DNA of 64,000 nt. Origin: JBJTIF01 sp046094825 (GTDB lineage: Bacteria; Actinomycetota; UBA4738; HRBIN12). The notes beneath the pieces are model-generated. The model was not told the DNA's origin. It worked only from the letters and a program-made list of their open reading frames with translations, and did no database searches. Where the stretch lies: the NCBI GenBank assembly GCA_046094825.1, contig JBJTIF010000126.1, positions 1 to 64,000 of the forward strand, written 5' to 3'. A program made the position numbers and the translations under genes. Positions within the stretch are counted from its first letter, which is position 1, and each line of letters opens with the position of its first letter. Positions 25,993 through 35,014 of the stretch are shown piece after piece.

Positions 25993-28542
25993 GTGCTCCG
26001 CGCCACCTGGAAGAGCCTCCTCGCCCGGAAGGTGCGTCTCGCGCTCACGGTCGTCGCGATCGTGCTCGGGGTCGGGTTCGTCTCCGGCACCTACGTCCTC
26101 ACCGACACCCTCGACGCCGCGTTCTCCGAGGCCTTCTCGATCGCGACCGGCAGCGTCGACGTCGTCGTCCGCTCCGAGGCCGCGTTCGAGTCCGGCGGCA
26201 CCGGCCCCGGGGGAGGGCGGACCGACGAGCGCGAACCGGTGCCGGAGTCGCTCCTCGAAGACGTCGCGCGGATCCCGGGCGTCGATCGGGTGACGGGGGA
26301 GATCACCGGGTACGCGCAGATGGTCGACGCGCAGGACGGGATGCCGATCGAGACGAGCGGTGCCCCGACCCTCGGGGTCGCGTGGAACGACGGCACCGCG
26401 ACGGTCACGATCCGCGAGGGCCGCAGGCCCATGGAGCGCGACGAGACGGCGATCGATGTCGTGACCGCCGAGGAGTACGGGATCGCGATCGGCGACCCGA
26501 TCGATGTGATCTTCACGACCGGTCCGCGCTCCTTCACCGTCGTCGGCACGATCGGGTTCCCGGGATCGGACAGCCTCGCCGGCACGACGATCGCGGCGTT
26601 CGACGTCGCGACCGCACAGCGGGTCCTCGATCGACGGGGGGAGTTCGACACCCTCTCGGTGATGGGGGACGGCTCGATCGGGCCGGAGGCCCTGCGCGAG
26701 CGGGTCGTCGCCGCACTCCCGGAGGGCTACGAGGCGATCACGGGACAGGCCGCCGCCGCGCAGTCCGCCGAGCAGCTCCAGGAGGCCTTCGGGTTCTTCG
26801 GCACGGCGCTCCTCGTCTTCGCCGCGGTCGCGCTCTTCGTCGGGGCGGTCATCATCTTCAACACGTTCTCGATCGTCGTCGCGCAGCGCTCCCGCGAACT
26901 CGCCCTCCTGCGCGCTCTCGGCGCGAGCCGCGCGCAGGTGCGCGCCTCGGTCCTCGTCGAGGCGGCGATCCTCGGGGTGCTCGCCTCCGCCCTCGGCGTC
27001 GGAGCCGGGGTGCTCATCGCGTACGGGCTCCAGGGCCTCCTCGGGGCGTTCGGGCTCGACCTGCCGTCGACGACCTCCCGCGTCCTGCCGCGGACCGTCG
27101 TCGTCTCCTTCGTCCTCGGGACCGGCATCACGCTCGTGTCCGCGCTCCTGCCCGCGCGTCGCGCGTCCCGCGTCGCGCCGATCCAGGCCCTGCGGGCCGG
27201 GGAGGCTCCGCCCCAGGGCTCGCTCCGCACGCGCCTGCTCCTCGGCAGCCTCATCTCCCTCGCAGGCGTCGGGGTCCTGCTCGCCGGGCTCTTCGCCGAG
27301 GTGCCGGAACCGCTTCGGTTCCTCGGCGGCGGCGCAGCCGCGACCTTCCTCGGGGTCGCCGTCCTCGCGCCGACGTTCGCCCGCCGGCTCGCCGCGTGGA
27401 TCGGGGCGCCGATCCGCCGCCTCGGGATCGCGGGCCGGCTCGGGCGGGAGAACGCGATGCGGAGCCCACGGCGCACGGCCTCGACCGCGTCCGCGCTCAT
27501 GATCGGGCTCGGCCTCGTCGCGTTCGTCACGGTGTTCGCGGCCTCGCTCCGGGCGTCGTTCCTCGTGCGCCTCGGCGACACGCTCCGCGCCGACTTCATC
27601 CTCTCGACGACGCAGTACCAGCCCTTCAGCCCGAAGCTCGCTCGCGAGCTCGACCGCGACCCGCGGCTCGGCGCGGTGGCGGCGTTCCGGCTCGGCGAGG
27701 TGAAGATCCGGGGCGAGGTGACCCGCGTCGAGGGCGTCGACCCCGCGGACGCGACCGAGGTCATCGACCCGAAGGTCTCCGCGGGCGACCTCGCGACGCT
27801 CGGCGACGACGGGATCGCGGTCCTCCGTCGAACGGCGGGAGACCTCGGGCTCGCGCTCGGGGACCGCGTCCGGGTGACGTTCGCGCGGACGGGGAAGCAG
27901 GACTTCACCGTCCGGGCGTTGTTCGACGAGGAGCGCGCGTTCAACGCCCCGTGGGCGATCTCGCTCGACGCCTATCGCGCGAACTTCTCCGAGACGCTCG
28001 ACCTCGTCGTCGGCGTCACGGCCGCTCCGGGTGTGACGCGGGCCGAGGCCCGCGAGGCGGTCGACGCGGTGCTCGATGACTACCCGAACGTCCGGGCCTA
28101 CGACCAGGCGCAGTACCGGGCCCAGCAGGAGGACTTCATCGACCAGCTCCTCGGGCTCATCACGGCGCTCCTCGGGCTCGCGATCCTCATCGCGCTCTTC
28201 GGCATCGTGAACACGCTCGGGCTCTCGATCTTCGAGCGGACCCGGGAGATCGGGCTCCTGCGAGCGGTCGGGATGAGCCGACGGCAGCTCCGAGCGATGA
28301 TCCGCTGGGAGTCCGTCATCATCGCGATCCTCGGCGCCCTCCTCGGCATCGCGATCGGGGTCTTCTTCGGCTGGGGCCTGCAGCGGGCGCTCGAGCCGGA
28401 GGGCGTGACGGAGCTCCGCATCCCCGTCGACCGACTCGCCCTCGACGTCATCGCCGCCGCGGTCGCCGGGGTCCTCGCCGCGGTGCTCCCCGCACGGCGC
28501 GCCGCCCGCCTCGACGTCCTCGACGCGATCGCGTACGAGTAG
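25993..28542 (+). CDS. FtsX-like ABC transporter permease
   Basis: An 849-residue permease with a duplicated arrangement. A membrane helix is near residues 15-36 and is followed by a large outside MacB-type domain (about 40-255). A three-helix FtsX core (about 265-390) and two further helices (about 415-465) come next. A second helix and outside domain (about 495-710) follow, and a terminal three-helix FtsX core (about 720-845) contains the FERTREIGLLRAVGMSRRQL coupling motif. The first core has the matching QRSRELALLRALGASRAQV. It works with the ATPase just upstream. Such 800-850-residue permeases are common in actinobacteria and Chloroflexota; the cargo is not known. Confidence 0.9.
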   Translation: MLRATWKSLLARKVRLALTVVAIVLGVGFVSGTYVLTDTLDAAFSEAFSIATGSVDVVVRSEAAFESGGTGPGGGRTDEREPVPESLLEDVARIPGVDRVTGEITGYAQMVDAQDGMPIETSGAPTLGVAWNDGTATVTIREGRRPMERDETAIDVVTAEEYGIAIGDPIDVIFTTGPRSFTVVGTIGFPGSDSLAGTTIAAFDVATAQRVLDRRGEFDTLSVMGDGSIGPEALRERVVAALPEGYEAITGQAAAAQSAEQLQEAFGFFGTALLVFAAVALFVGAVIIFNTFSIVVAQRSRELALLRALGASRAQVRASVLVEAAILGVLASALGVGAGVLIAYGLQGLLGAFGLDLPSTTSRVLPRTVVVSFVLGTGITLVSALLPARRASRVAPIQALRAGEAPPQGSLRTRLLLGSLISLAGVGVLLAGLFAEVPEPLRFLGGGAAATFLGVAVLAPTFARRLAAWIGAPIRRLGIAGRLGRENAMRSPRRTASTASALMIGLGLVAFVTVFAASLRASFLVRLGDTLRADFILSTTQYQPFSPKLARELDRDPRLGAVAAFRLGEVKIRGEVTRVEGVDPADATEVIDPKVSAGDLATLGDDGIAVLRRTAGDLGLALGDRVRVTFARTGKQDFTVRALFDEERAFNAPWAISLDAYRANFSETLDLVVGVTAAPGVTRAEAREAVDAVLDDYPNVRAYDQAQYRAQQEDFIDQLLGLITALLGLAILIALFGIVNTLGLSIFERTREIGLLRAVGMSRRQLRAMIRWESVIIAILGALLGIAIGVFFGWGLQRALEPEGVTELRIPVDRLALDVIAAAVAGVLAAVLPARRAARLDVLDAIAYE

Positions 28543-28564
28543 CGGTCGGCCCGGGTCGGCGCGA

Positions 28565-28570
28565 TAGCAT
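28565..28570 (+). promoter_or_regulatory. Leaderless -10 of thrS
   Basis: TAGCAT is seven bases before the thrS ATG, so transcription should begin at or next to the start codon. There is no room for a T-box leader. Confidence 0.55.
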
Positions 28571-28577
28571 CCCCCGC

Positions 28578-30503
28578 ATGCCCGAGGTGACCCTCCCGGA
28601 CGACCGGCGCGTCGCGCTCCCCGAGGGGGAGCCGATCGGGTCGGTCCTGCAGCCCGACGCGATCGCCGCGCGCTGGAACGGCGAGCTCACGGACCTCGCC
28701 CCCGTGCCGGCGGGATCCGGCTCACTCGCCCCGGTCGTCGCGTCCTCGAAGGACGGACTCCACGTCCTCCGCCACTCGACCGCGCACGTGATGGCCCAGG
28801 CGGTCTGCGACCTCTACCCGGGCGCGCGGTACGCGATCGGGCCGGCGATCGACGATGGCTTCTACTACGACTTCGAGCTCCCTGCGCCGCTCTCCCCGGA
28901 GGACCTCCCGCGGATCGAGGAGCGCATGGCCGCGATCAAGGCCGCCGACCAGCCGTTCGTCCGCGAGGAACTGCCGCGCACCGAGGCCCTCGACCGGTTC
29001 GCCGACCAGCCGTTCAAGCGGGAGATCATCGAGGGACTCGACGCGACCGAGGGGGCGACGGGGGAGACCGTCTCCGTGTACCGCAACGCCGCGTGGGGCG
29101 ATCTCTGCCTCGGGCCGCACGTGCCATCGACGGGGCGGCTCGGAGCGTTCAAGCTCACGAAGCTCGCCGGAGCGTACTGGCGCGGCGACAGCACGCGGCC
29201 GATGCTCACGCGGATCTACGGCACCGCCTGGGCCACGGAGAAGGACCTCCGCGCGTACCTCGCCCGGCTCGCCGAAGCGGAGAAGCGCGACCACCGTCGC
29301 CTCGGGCAGCAACTCGATCTCTTCTCGTTCCCCGAGGAACTCGGACCGGGCCTCGCGGTCTGGCATCCGAACGGGGGCATCTTCCGCAAGCAGCTCGAGG
29401 ACTACGTCCGCGACCTCCACCTCGCGCGCGGCTACGACCTCGTGCAGTCGCCGCACGTCGCCCGCCGGGTCCTGTGGGACACCTCGGGGCACACCGCGAA
29501 GTACGTCGAGAACATGTTCCCGGAGATGGTCCGCGACGAGGCCGCGTACTTCGCGAAGCCGATGAACTGCCCGTTCCACGTGCTCATCTACAAGAGCCAG
29601 GTGCGCTCGTACCGCGACCTGCCGATGCGGCTGTCCGAGCTCGGGACCGTGTACCGCTACGAGAAGCTCGGGACGCTCCACGGCCTGCTCCGGGCGCGCG
29701 GCCTCACCCAGGACGACTCCCACATCATCTGCCGCGAGGACCAGCTCGTCGACGAGATCCGGCGCGTCTTCGAGCTCACGCTCGAGATCCACCGGACCTT
29801 CGGGTTCGCCGACCCCGAGGTCCACCTCTCGACGAAGCCCGGGCTGGCGATCGGCGACGAGGCGATGTGGGCGCGCGCGATCGACGCGCTGCGTGCGGCG
29901 CTCGACGGTAGCGGTCTGTCCTACGAGGTCGCCGAGGGCGAGGGCGCGTTCTACGGCCCGAAGGTCGACTTCCACTTCCACGATGCGATCGGTCGCCGTT
30001 GGCAGCTCACGACCGTGCAGTGCGACTTCGCCCTCCCGGAGCGCTTCGGGATGGAGTACGTCGGCGAGGACAACGAACGGCACCGACCGGCCATGGTCCA
30101 CCGCGCGATCCTCGGCTCGATCGAGCGCTTCAGCGGGGTGCTCATCGAGCACTTCGCCGGCGCCTTCCCGCTCTGGCTCGCGCCGGAGCAGGTGCGTCTG
30201 CTCCCCGTCGCGGACCGGCACCTCGACCACGCGCGGGCGCTCGCGGATCGCTTCGTCGCCGCGGGGCTCCGCGCGCGGGTCGACGAGAGCTCCGAGACGG
30301 TCGGCAAGCGGGTCCGTGCCGCGCAGCTCATGAAGATCCCCTACGTGCTCGTCGTCGGCGACGCCGAGGCGGCCGGCGGCGGGCTCACCGTCCGCGATCG
30401 CGCCGGCACGGAGACGAAGGACGTCGAGGTCGAGCGCTTCGTCGATGCGCTCGGACGGGAGATCGCGACGAAGGCGCTCGTCCAGACCGCGTTCGGGGGT
30501 TGA
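28578..30503 (+). CDS. thrS: Threonyl-tRNA synthetase
   Basis: It charges tRNA-Thr. The 641 residues contain a short N-terminal TGS-like region (about 1-60) and the editing domain, with the zinc-site-like HSTAHVMAQAV (about residue 60). The class II catalytic core has motif 1, MNCPFHVLIYKSQVRSYRDL with MNCPFH as the zinc/substrate site, motif 2 TVYRYEKLGTLHGLLRARGL and DDSHIICREDQ. The C-terminal anticodon-binding domain includes LLPVADRHLDHARAL. The length is typical. The ATG starts seven bases after its -10. HIT and phosphatidyltransferase-type genes follow, as in mycobacteria. Confidence 0.96.
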   Translation: MPEVTLPDDRRVALPEGEPIGSVLQPDAIAARWNGELTDLAPVPAGSGSLAPVVASSKDGLHVLRHSTAHVMAQAVCDLYPGARYAIGPAIDDGFYYDFELPAPLSPEDLPRIEERMAAIKAADQPFVREELPRTEALDRFADQPFKREIIEGLDATEGATGETVSVYRNAAWGDLCLGPHVPSTGRLGAFKLTKLAGAYWRGDSTRPMLTRIYGTAWATEKDLRAYLARLAEAEKRDHRRLGQQLDLFSFPEELGPGLAVWHPNGGIFRKQLEDYVRDLHLARGYDLVQSPHVARRVLWDTSGHTAKYVENMFPEMVRDEAAYFAKPMNCPFHVLIYKSQVRSYRDLPMRLSELGTVYRYEKLGTLHGLLRARGLTQDDSHIICREDQLVDEIRRVFELTLEIHRTFGFADPEVHLSTKPGLAIGDEAMWARAIDALRAALDGSGLSYEVAEGEGAFYGPKVDFHFHDAIGRRWQLTTVQCDFALPERFGMEYVGEDNERHRPAMVHRAILGSIERFSGVLIEHFAGAFPLWLAPEQVRLLPVADRHLDHARALADRFVAAGLRARVDESSETVGKRVRAAQLMKIPYVLVVGDAEAAGGGLTVRDRAGTETKDVEVERFVDALGREIATKALVQTAFGG

Positions 30504-30504
30504 C

Positions 30505-30990
30505 GTGGAGCACCTGTGGAGCCCCTGGCGGATGGAGTACATCGCCGAGGCGCGCGACGACGCCGGGGGCGGCTGTGTGTTCTGCGCGATCGTCGCCGGC
30601 GGTGCCGGCGACGATCGCATCCTCGCCCCCTCGGAGCGCGCGTTCGCGACGCTCGCGAAGTACCCGTACAACCCCGGGCACGTCCTCGTGCTCCCGACGC
30701 GGCACACCGGCGACCTCGAGACGCTCGCGGCCGAGGAGATGGCCGAGATCTCCGCGCTCCTCCAGCGCGCGATCCGCGCGATCCGGGCCGAGGTCGTCCC
30801 CGACGCGTTCAACGTCGGCCTGAACCTCGGCCGTATGGCGGGGGCGGGGATCCCGGAGCACCTCCACTGGCACGTCGTGCCGCGCTGGGGCGGCGACACG
30901 AACTTCATGCCCGTCGTCGGCGCGACCCGCGTGCTCCCCGAGCTCCTCGCGGAGACGCACCGACGGCTCGCGCCGAGGTTCGCGGGATGA
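30505..30990 (+). CDS. HIT-family hydrolase/AP4A phosphorylase-like protein
   Basis: The 161-residue protein has the histidine-triad motif HLHWHVVPRW near residue 117 and the N-terminal zinc/nucleotide region CVFCAIV. Its overall form (WSPWRMEYI at the start) is that of the actinobacterial Rv2613c group, described as diadenosine tetraphosphate phosphorylase. The GTG is one base after the thrS stop. It overlaps the DUF423 gene. The fold is certain; the phosphorylase activity is inferred from the subgroup. Confidence 0.88.
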   Translation: MEHLWSPWRMEYIAEARDDAGGGCVFCAIVAGGAGDDRILAPSERAFATLAKYPYNPGHVLVLPTRHTGDLETLAAEEMAEISALLQRAIRAIRAEVVPDAFNVGLNLGRMAGAGIPEHLHWHVVPRWGGDTNFMPVVGATRVLPELLAETHRRLAPRFAG

Positions 30991-31355
30991 GCAGGGCCAC
31001 GCTCTTCGCGGTCGGCGCGATCCTCGCGGGCGTCGGCGTGACGTTCGGTGCCTTCGGCGCGCACGCGCTCGAGGCGCGGGTGACCGCGGAGCGCCTCGTG
31101 ACCTTCGAGACCGCGGTGCGCTACCAGATGCTCCACGCGCTCGCGATCCTCGCGGCGGCCCTCCTCGGCGGCGAACGCGCGGCGCTCGCGGGGCTCCTGT
31201 TCGTCCTCGGGATCGCGCTCTTCTCCGGGAGCCTCTACCTGCTCGTGCTCACGGGCGTGCGGTGGCTCGGCGCGATCACGCCGCTCGGGGGCGTCGCGTT
31301 CATCGCCGGGTGGGTCGTGCTCGCGCTCGCCGGCTTCCGCGCACTCCGCGGGTAG
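30987..31355 (+). CDS. DUF423 (YgdD/TMEM256-like) small membrane protein
   Basis: A 122-residue protein with four membrane helices. It carries the family signature GVTFGAFGAHAL after the first helix, then ETAVRYQMLHALAIL, with FSGSLYLLVLTG and TPLGGVAFIAGW in the later helices. The function of this widespread family is unknown. The ATG overlaps the HIT gene stop (ATGA). It ends the thrS operon and faces the reverse-strand EF-G-like gene 27 bases away. Confidence 0.88.
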   Translation: MSRATLFAVGAILAGVGVTFGAFGAHALEARVTAERLVTFETAVRYQMLHALAILAAALLGGERAALAGLLFVLGIALFSGSLYLLVLTGVRWLGAITPLGGVAFIAGWVVLALAGFRALRG

Positions 31356-31382
31356 GCGCCCCTCCGGGCGGGGGCCGCGTCC

Positions 31383-33476
31383 CTACCGCTTCGCCGTCGC
31401 CGCGGCCTCCTGCGCCGCGCGCGCCGCGGCGATGAGCCGGTCCGCGAGCTGCGGGGGGACCTCCTCGTAGTGCGAGAACGCGAGGGAGAACGTGCCGCGC
31501 CCACCGGTCATCGAGCGCAGATCGATCGCGTAGCGGGCCACCTCGGCGGCCGGTGCGCTCGCGCGGATCCGCTGCTTGCCCGCGCCGACGACCTCCATCC
31601 CCGCGATCTTCGCCCGCTTGCCGTTCAGGTCGCCGATGACATCGCCGGTGTGCGACTCGGGGACGATGACCTCGAGGTCGACGACCGGTTCGAGGAGCGC
31701 GACGCCCGCCGCCTCCGCCGCCTCCCGCATCGCGAGTCCCCCCGCGATCTGGAACGCCATGTCGGAGGAGTCCACGGGATGGAACTTCCCATCGGTGAGC
31801 GTCACGCGGAGGTCGACCATCGGGTTGCCGCTCACGACGCCGCCGGCGAGCGCCTTCGCGACGCCCTTCTCGACCGACGGGATGAACTGGTTCGGGACGG
31901 CGCCGCCGACGATCCGGTCGACGAACTCGAACCCGCTCCCGCGGGGCAGGGGCTGGACCTCGATCGTGCACACGGCGTACTGCCCGTGGCCGCCGGACTG
32001 CTTCACGTGACGCCCGGTCGCCGTCGCCTTCTTCCGGAGGGTCTCGCGGTAGGCGATCCGCGCCGGCTCGTGCGTCACGTCGACGCCGAACTTCCGCTGC
32101 ATCCGGGCGAGCGTCACGTCGAGGTGCGCCTCGCCCATGCCGGAGAGGATCGTCTGGTGCGTCTCGTCGGTGCGCTCGACGCGGATCGTCGGGTCCTCCT
32201 CGCGGAGGCGCGTGAGAGCGTTCGAGAGCTTCTCCTCGTCGCCCTTCGCCTTCGGCTCGATCGCGTACGCGAGCACGGGCTCGGGCAGGGGGAGCGTCGG
32301 GATGCGGATGGTCTCACCCTTCGCCGCGAGCGTGTCGCCGGTGTGGGTGTGGATGAGCTTCGCCGCCGCCCCGATGTCGCCGGCCCGCACCTCCGTGACC
32401 GGCACGTGCTCCTTGCCGCGGAGCGAGAAGAGCTGACCCACCCGTTCCTCGAGCCCCTTCGTCGCGTTGAAGAGGCCGCCGTCGGGGCGCACGGTGCCCG
32501 AGAAGACGCGGAACATCGAGATGTGGCCGACGTAGGGGTCGGAGAGCGTCTTGAACACGAGCGCGGCGAGCGGCGCGGTGTCGGTCGTCGGTCGCTCGAC
32601 CGACGACCCGTCGGCGGCCTCGACGCGCACCGTCGGTCGGTCGGTCGGCGCGGGGAACTCCTCCGCGATGAAGGCGAGGATCCGGTCGACGCCGATCCCG
32701 CGGGAGGCGGAGCCGCAGAGGACGGGCGCGATGCGTGCCGCCGCGAAGCCCTCCTTCACCCCGCGGGCGACGACGTCCTCCGGCAGGGTCCCGGTCTCGA
32801 GGTAGCGCTCGATGAGCGCATCGTCGGACTCGGCGACCGCCTCGGCGAGCTTGACGTGGAGCGGCGTCGCCCGGCCCGCGACGTCGTCGGGCCAGGGCCC
32901 CTCCGAGACCGTGCCGTCGACGTACGTGTACGCCTTCTCGTGGAGGAGGTCGGCGACGCCGGTGAAGCCGTGCTCGGTACCGATCGGGAGCTCGAGCGGT
33001 GCGACCTGCTTGCCGAAGGCCTGGACGAGCCCCTCGAGTGTCGCTTCGAACGATGCCCGCTCGCGATCGAGCTTGTTCACGAGGATCGCCCGAGGGATTC
33101 CCGCTTCGACGGCGAGCTCCCAGGCCGCCTCGGTCTGGACCTCGACGCCGTCGACGGCCGACACGACGACGACGACCGCGTCGACCGCGCGGATCGCGTT
33201 GCGGAGCTCGCCGACGAAGTCCGCGGTGCCCGGCGCGTCGAGGACGTTGATCTTCGTCCCGCGCCACTCGATCGGCGCCATCGCGAGCGAGACGCTGATG
33301 CCCTTCGCGACCTCCTCGGGTTCGTGGTCCGCGACCGTCGTGCCGTCGGTGACCGATCCCATCCGGGTGATCGCGCCGGAGGTGAGGAGCATGGCCTCGA
33401 GGAGGGTCGTCTTGCCCGACCCGGAGTGTCCGACGAGCAGGACGTTGCGGATGTCGTTCGCGGCGTACGTGTCCAT
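31383..33476 (-). CDS. Elongation factor G-like GTPase (EF-G paralogue)
   Basis: The 697-residue protein has five EF-G domains. G1 is GHSGSGKTTLLEAML (about residue 16), where true EF-G usually has AHIDAGKTT. Switch motifs are KGISVSLA and NVLDAPGTADFVGE (DAPG rather than DTPG), and G4 is VNKLDRE. EF-G domain IV/V follows with SGMGEAHLDV, HVKQSGGHGQYA and HYEEVPPQL. These differences mark the EF-G2/'EF-G-like' paralogue seen in actinobacteria and Chloroflexota, whose job is not settled. A reverse-strand TACACT -10 at 33505-33510 and GGAGCG before the ATG support its own transcription unit. Confidence 0.9.
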   Translation of the reverse strand: MDTYAANDIRNVLLVGHSGSGKTTLLEAMLLTSGAITRMGSVTDGTTVADHEPEEVAKGISVSLAMAPIEWRGTKINVLDAPGTADFVGELRNAIRAVDAVVVVVSAVDGVEVQTEAAWELAVEAGIPRAILVNKLDRERASFEATLEGLVQAFGKQVAPLELPIGTEHGFTGVADLLHEKAYTYVDGTVSEGPWPDDVAGRATPLHVKLAEAVAESDDALIERYLETGTLPEDVVARGVKEGFAAARIAPVLCGSASRGIGVDRILAFIAEEFPAPTDRPTVRVEAADGSSVERPTTDTAPLAALVFKTLSDPYVGHISMFRVFSGTVRPDGGLFNATKGLEERVGQLFSLRGKEHVPVTEVRAGDIGAAAKLIHTHTGDTLAAKGETIRIPTLPLPEPVLAYAIEPKAKGDEEKLSNALTRLREEDPTIRVERTDETHQTILSGMGEAHLDVTLARMQRKFGVDVTHEPARIAYRETLRKKATATGRHVKQSGGHGQYAVCTIEVQPLPRGSGFEFVDRIVGGAVPNQFIPSVEKGVAKALAGGVVSGNPMVDLRVTLTDGKFHPVDSSDMAFQIAGGLAMREAAEAAGVALLEPVVDLEVIVPESHTGDVIGDLNGKRAKIAGMEVVGAGKQRIRASAPAAEVARYAIDLRSMTGGRGTFSLAFSHYEEVPPQLADRLIAAARAAQEAAATAKR

Positions 33477-33565
33477 GTCCGCTCCGATCTCGCGCTGTGC
33501 GCCGAGTGTAATCCCGCCCCTCGGAGCGTGCGCCCGACCGTGCCGGGCGCACGCGGGGTCGCTGC

Positions 33566-33571
33566 TAGGCT
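33566..33571 (+). promoter_or_regulatory. Leaderless -10 of the phosphatidyltransferase-like gene
   Basis: TAGGCT is preceded by TGC, an extended -10, and lies seven bases before the ATG at 33579. Confidence 0.55.
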
Positions 33572-33578
33572 CGCGCCG

Positions 33579-34112
33579 ATGCCGGACGCGGGGAACGGAT
33601 CGGCGGTCGGGGGGGCGCGCGCGGGCGTCGCGCTCGCCTGCGTCGCGGCGCTCGCCGGGGCGATCACGTCCGCGTGGCTCGTCCTCGGGGACCGGTCCGG
33701 CGCGGGGCCGGTTGCGCTCACCGCCGGTGCCACCCTCATCGCGGCCGCGGCGGCGACCGGACGACCCGGGCGGCCGCGGGAGCGCGTCCTCGTCTCGATC
33801 GTCGACCGCGCCTACGACGGAGCGATCCTCGGCGCGGTCGTGTGGACCGCGCGGGCCGACGATCCCGCCGTCGCGGCCGCCGCCCTCGTGGCCTTCGGCC
33901 TCGGCTCCCTCGCCGCGTACGCGCGCGCCCGCGCGTGCGGACTCGGCTACGACCTCGCGTTCCTCGCGCCGGTCTCCGTCGTGCGGGTCGCGGTCGTCGG
34001 GCTGGCGCTGTGGCTCGACTGGGGTGCCGGCGCGTACGTCGCGCTCGCCCTCTGGCAGTTCGGGTCCGCCGCCGTCCGCGTCTCGCAGGTCTGGAAGGAG
34101 GAGCTCGCGTGA
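33579..34112 (+). CDS. CDP-alcohol phosphatidyltransferase-like membrane protein lacking catalytic residues
   Basis: A 177-residue protein with about six hydrophobic segments, in the position occupied by phosphatidylinositol-phosphate synthase in actinobacteria (HIT, this gene, acyltransferase, mannosyltransferase). Two regions still resemble that family: IVDRAYDGAILGAVVW aligns with the second half of the active-site motif, and LAAYARARACGLGYD with the later 'SYxkARAeasG' stretch. But the hallmark DxxDGxxARxxxxxxxxGxxxDxxxD is gone. The first part reads AGATLIAAAAATG, and three of the four metal-binding aspartates are replaced. It is probably not an active transferase. The distance is such that the family link itself is moderate. 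It overlaps the next gene by four bases. Confidence 0.6.
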   Translation: MPDAGNGSAVGGARAGVALACVAALAGAITSAWLVLGDRSGAGPVALTAGATLIAAAAATGRPGRPRERVLVSIVDRAYDGAILGAVVWTARADDPAVAAAALVAFGLGSLAAYARARACGLGYDLAFLAPVSVVRVAVVGLALWLDWGAGAYVALALWQFGSAAVRVSQVWKEELA

Positions 34113-35014
34113 GCGGTCCTCGCGACCGACGCGAGACGCCGGCGGAGACGCTCACGTACTGGGGGTACCGCGCCGTCCAGCGCCTCGCGGGTGCGCTGCC
34201 CGAGCCCGTCGGCCGCGCGCTCTTCATCGTCGGCGGCCGCGTCGCGTTCCGCATCGCGGGTGAGCGGCGCCGCAACGTCATCGCGAACCTCGCGCGGATC
34301 CTCGGCCGCGACCCGCAGGATGCCCTCGTCCGCGCGACCGCGGTCGAGGCCTTCGAGCTCTACGCGCGGTACTGGTTCGACGCGTTCCGCGTCCCGACGC
34401 TGTCGCCCGCCGAGGTGGACGCGCGGATGGACGGCGCCGGGCTCGACGAGATCGATCGCGCCCTCGAGCGGGGGAGGGGCTGCGTCGTCGTGCTCGGCCA
34501 CCTCGGCAACCCCGACGTCGCGGCGTCGTGGGCGGCGCGGCAGGGGTACCCGATCACCGCCGTCGCGGAGCGCCTGCGGCCCGAGCGTCTCTTCGACCTC
34601 TTCCGACGACAGCGCGAGGGCTACGGGCTCACGATCCTCGGCACCGGGGACCCGACGCTGAAGCAGCGGCTCGCCGACCACCTCCGTGGCAACGGGGTCG
34701 TCGCCCTCGCCGCGGACCGCGACCTGAGCGGCCGGGGCATCCCGATCGAGATGTTCGGCGCGACGCGGACGCTCCCCACGGGACCCGCCACGCTCGCCCT
34801 CGCGAACGACGCGCCGCTCCACTTCTTCGCGATCTCGACGACGGATCGCGGATGGCGCGGACGGGTCGGACCCGCGCTCGAGATCGCGCGCTCCGGCGAC
34901 CTGCGGACCGACGTCCGGGCGCTCACCGAGCGGCTCGCGCGGGAGTTCGAGCGCGCGATCGCCGCGAACCCGGCGGACTGGCACGTCCTCCAACCGGGGT
35001 GGCCCGCCGCGTGA
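34109..35014 (+). CDS. Lysophospholipid acyltransferase (LpxL/PatA family)
   Basis: The 301-residue protein of the LPLAT/HtrB family carries the acyl-transfer HxxxxD motif in VVLGHLGNPDVA (about residue 131). VALAADRDLSGRGIPIEMFG follows, the conserved second block near the acceptor site. In actinobacteria the orthologue in this position (PatA, Rv2611c) acylates phosphatidylinositol mannosides; in Gram-negatives relatives act on lipid A. Given the eroded genes on both sides, its acceptor lipid here is uncertain. The GTG overlaps the upstream stop (GTGA), and its stop overlaps the next GTG. Confidence 0.82.
   Translation: MSGPRDRRETPAETLTYWGYRAVQRLAGALPEPVGRALFIVGGRVAFRIAGERRRNVIANLARILGRDPQDALVRATAVEAFELYARYWFDAFRVPTLSPAEVDARMDGAGLDEIDRALERGRGCVVVLGHLGNPDVAASWAARQGYPITAVAERLRPERLFDLFRRQREGYGLTILGTGDPTLKQRLADHLRGNGVVALAADRDLSGRGIPIEMFGATRTLPTGPATLALANDAPLHFFAISTTDRGWRGRVGPALEIARSGDLRTDVRALTERLAREFERAIAANPADWHVLQPGWPAA

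Noticed and set aside
28543..28577. A T-box leader for thrS
   Set aside because: Only 35 bases separate the permease stop from the ATG, and the -10 is seven bases from the start, so there is no leader RNA.
31356..31382. Terminator between DUF423 and the EF-G-like gene
   Set aside because: CGCCC/GGGCG (31357-31370) is only a five-bp stem without a T run, common by chance in this base composition.
34109..35014. Lipid A acyltransferase as evidence for an outer membrane
   Set aside because: The HxxxxD family also includes the actinobacterial PatA in this same position; no other outer-membrane gene is seen in the window.
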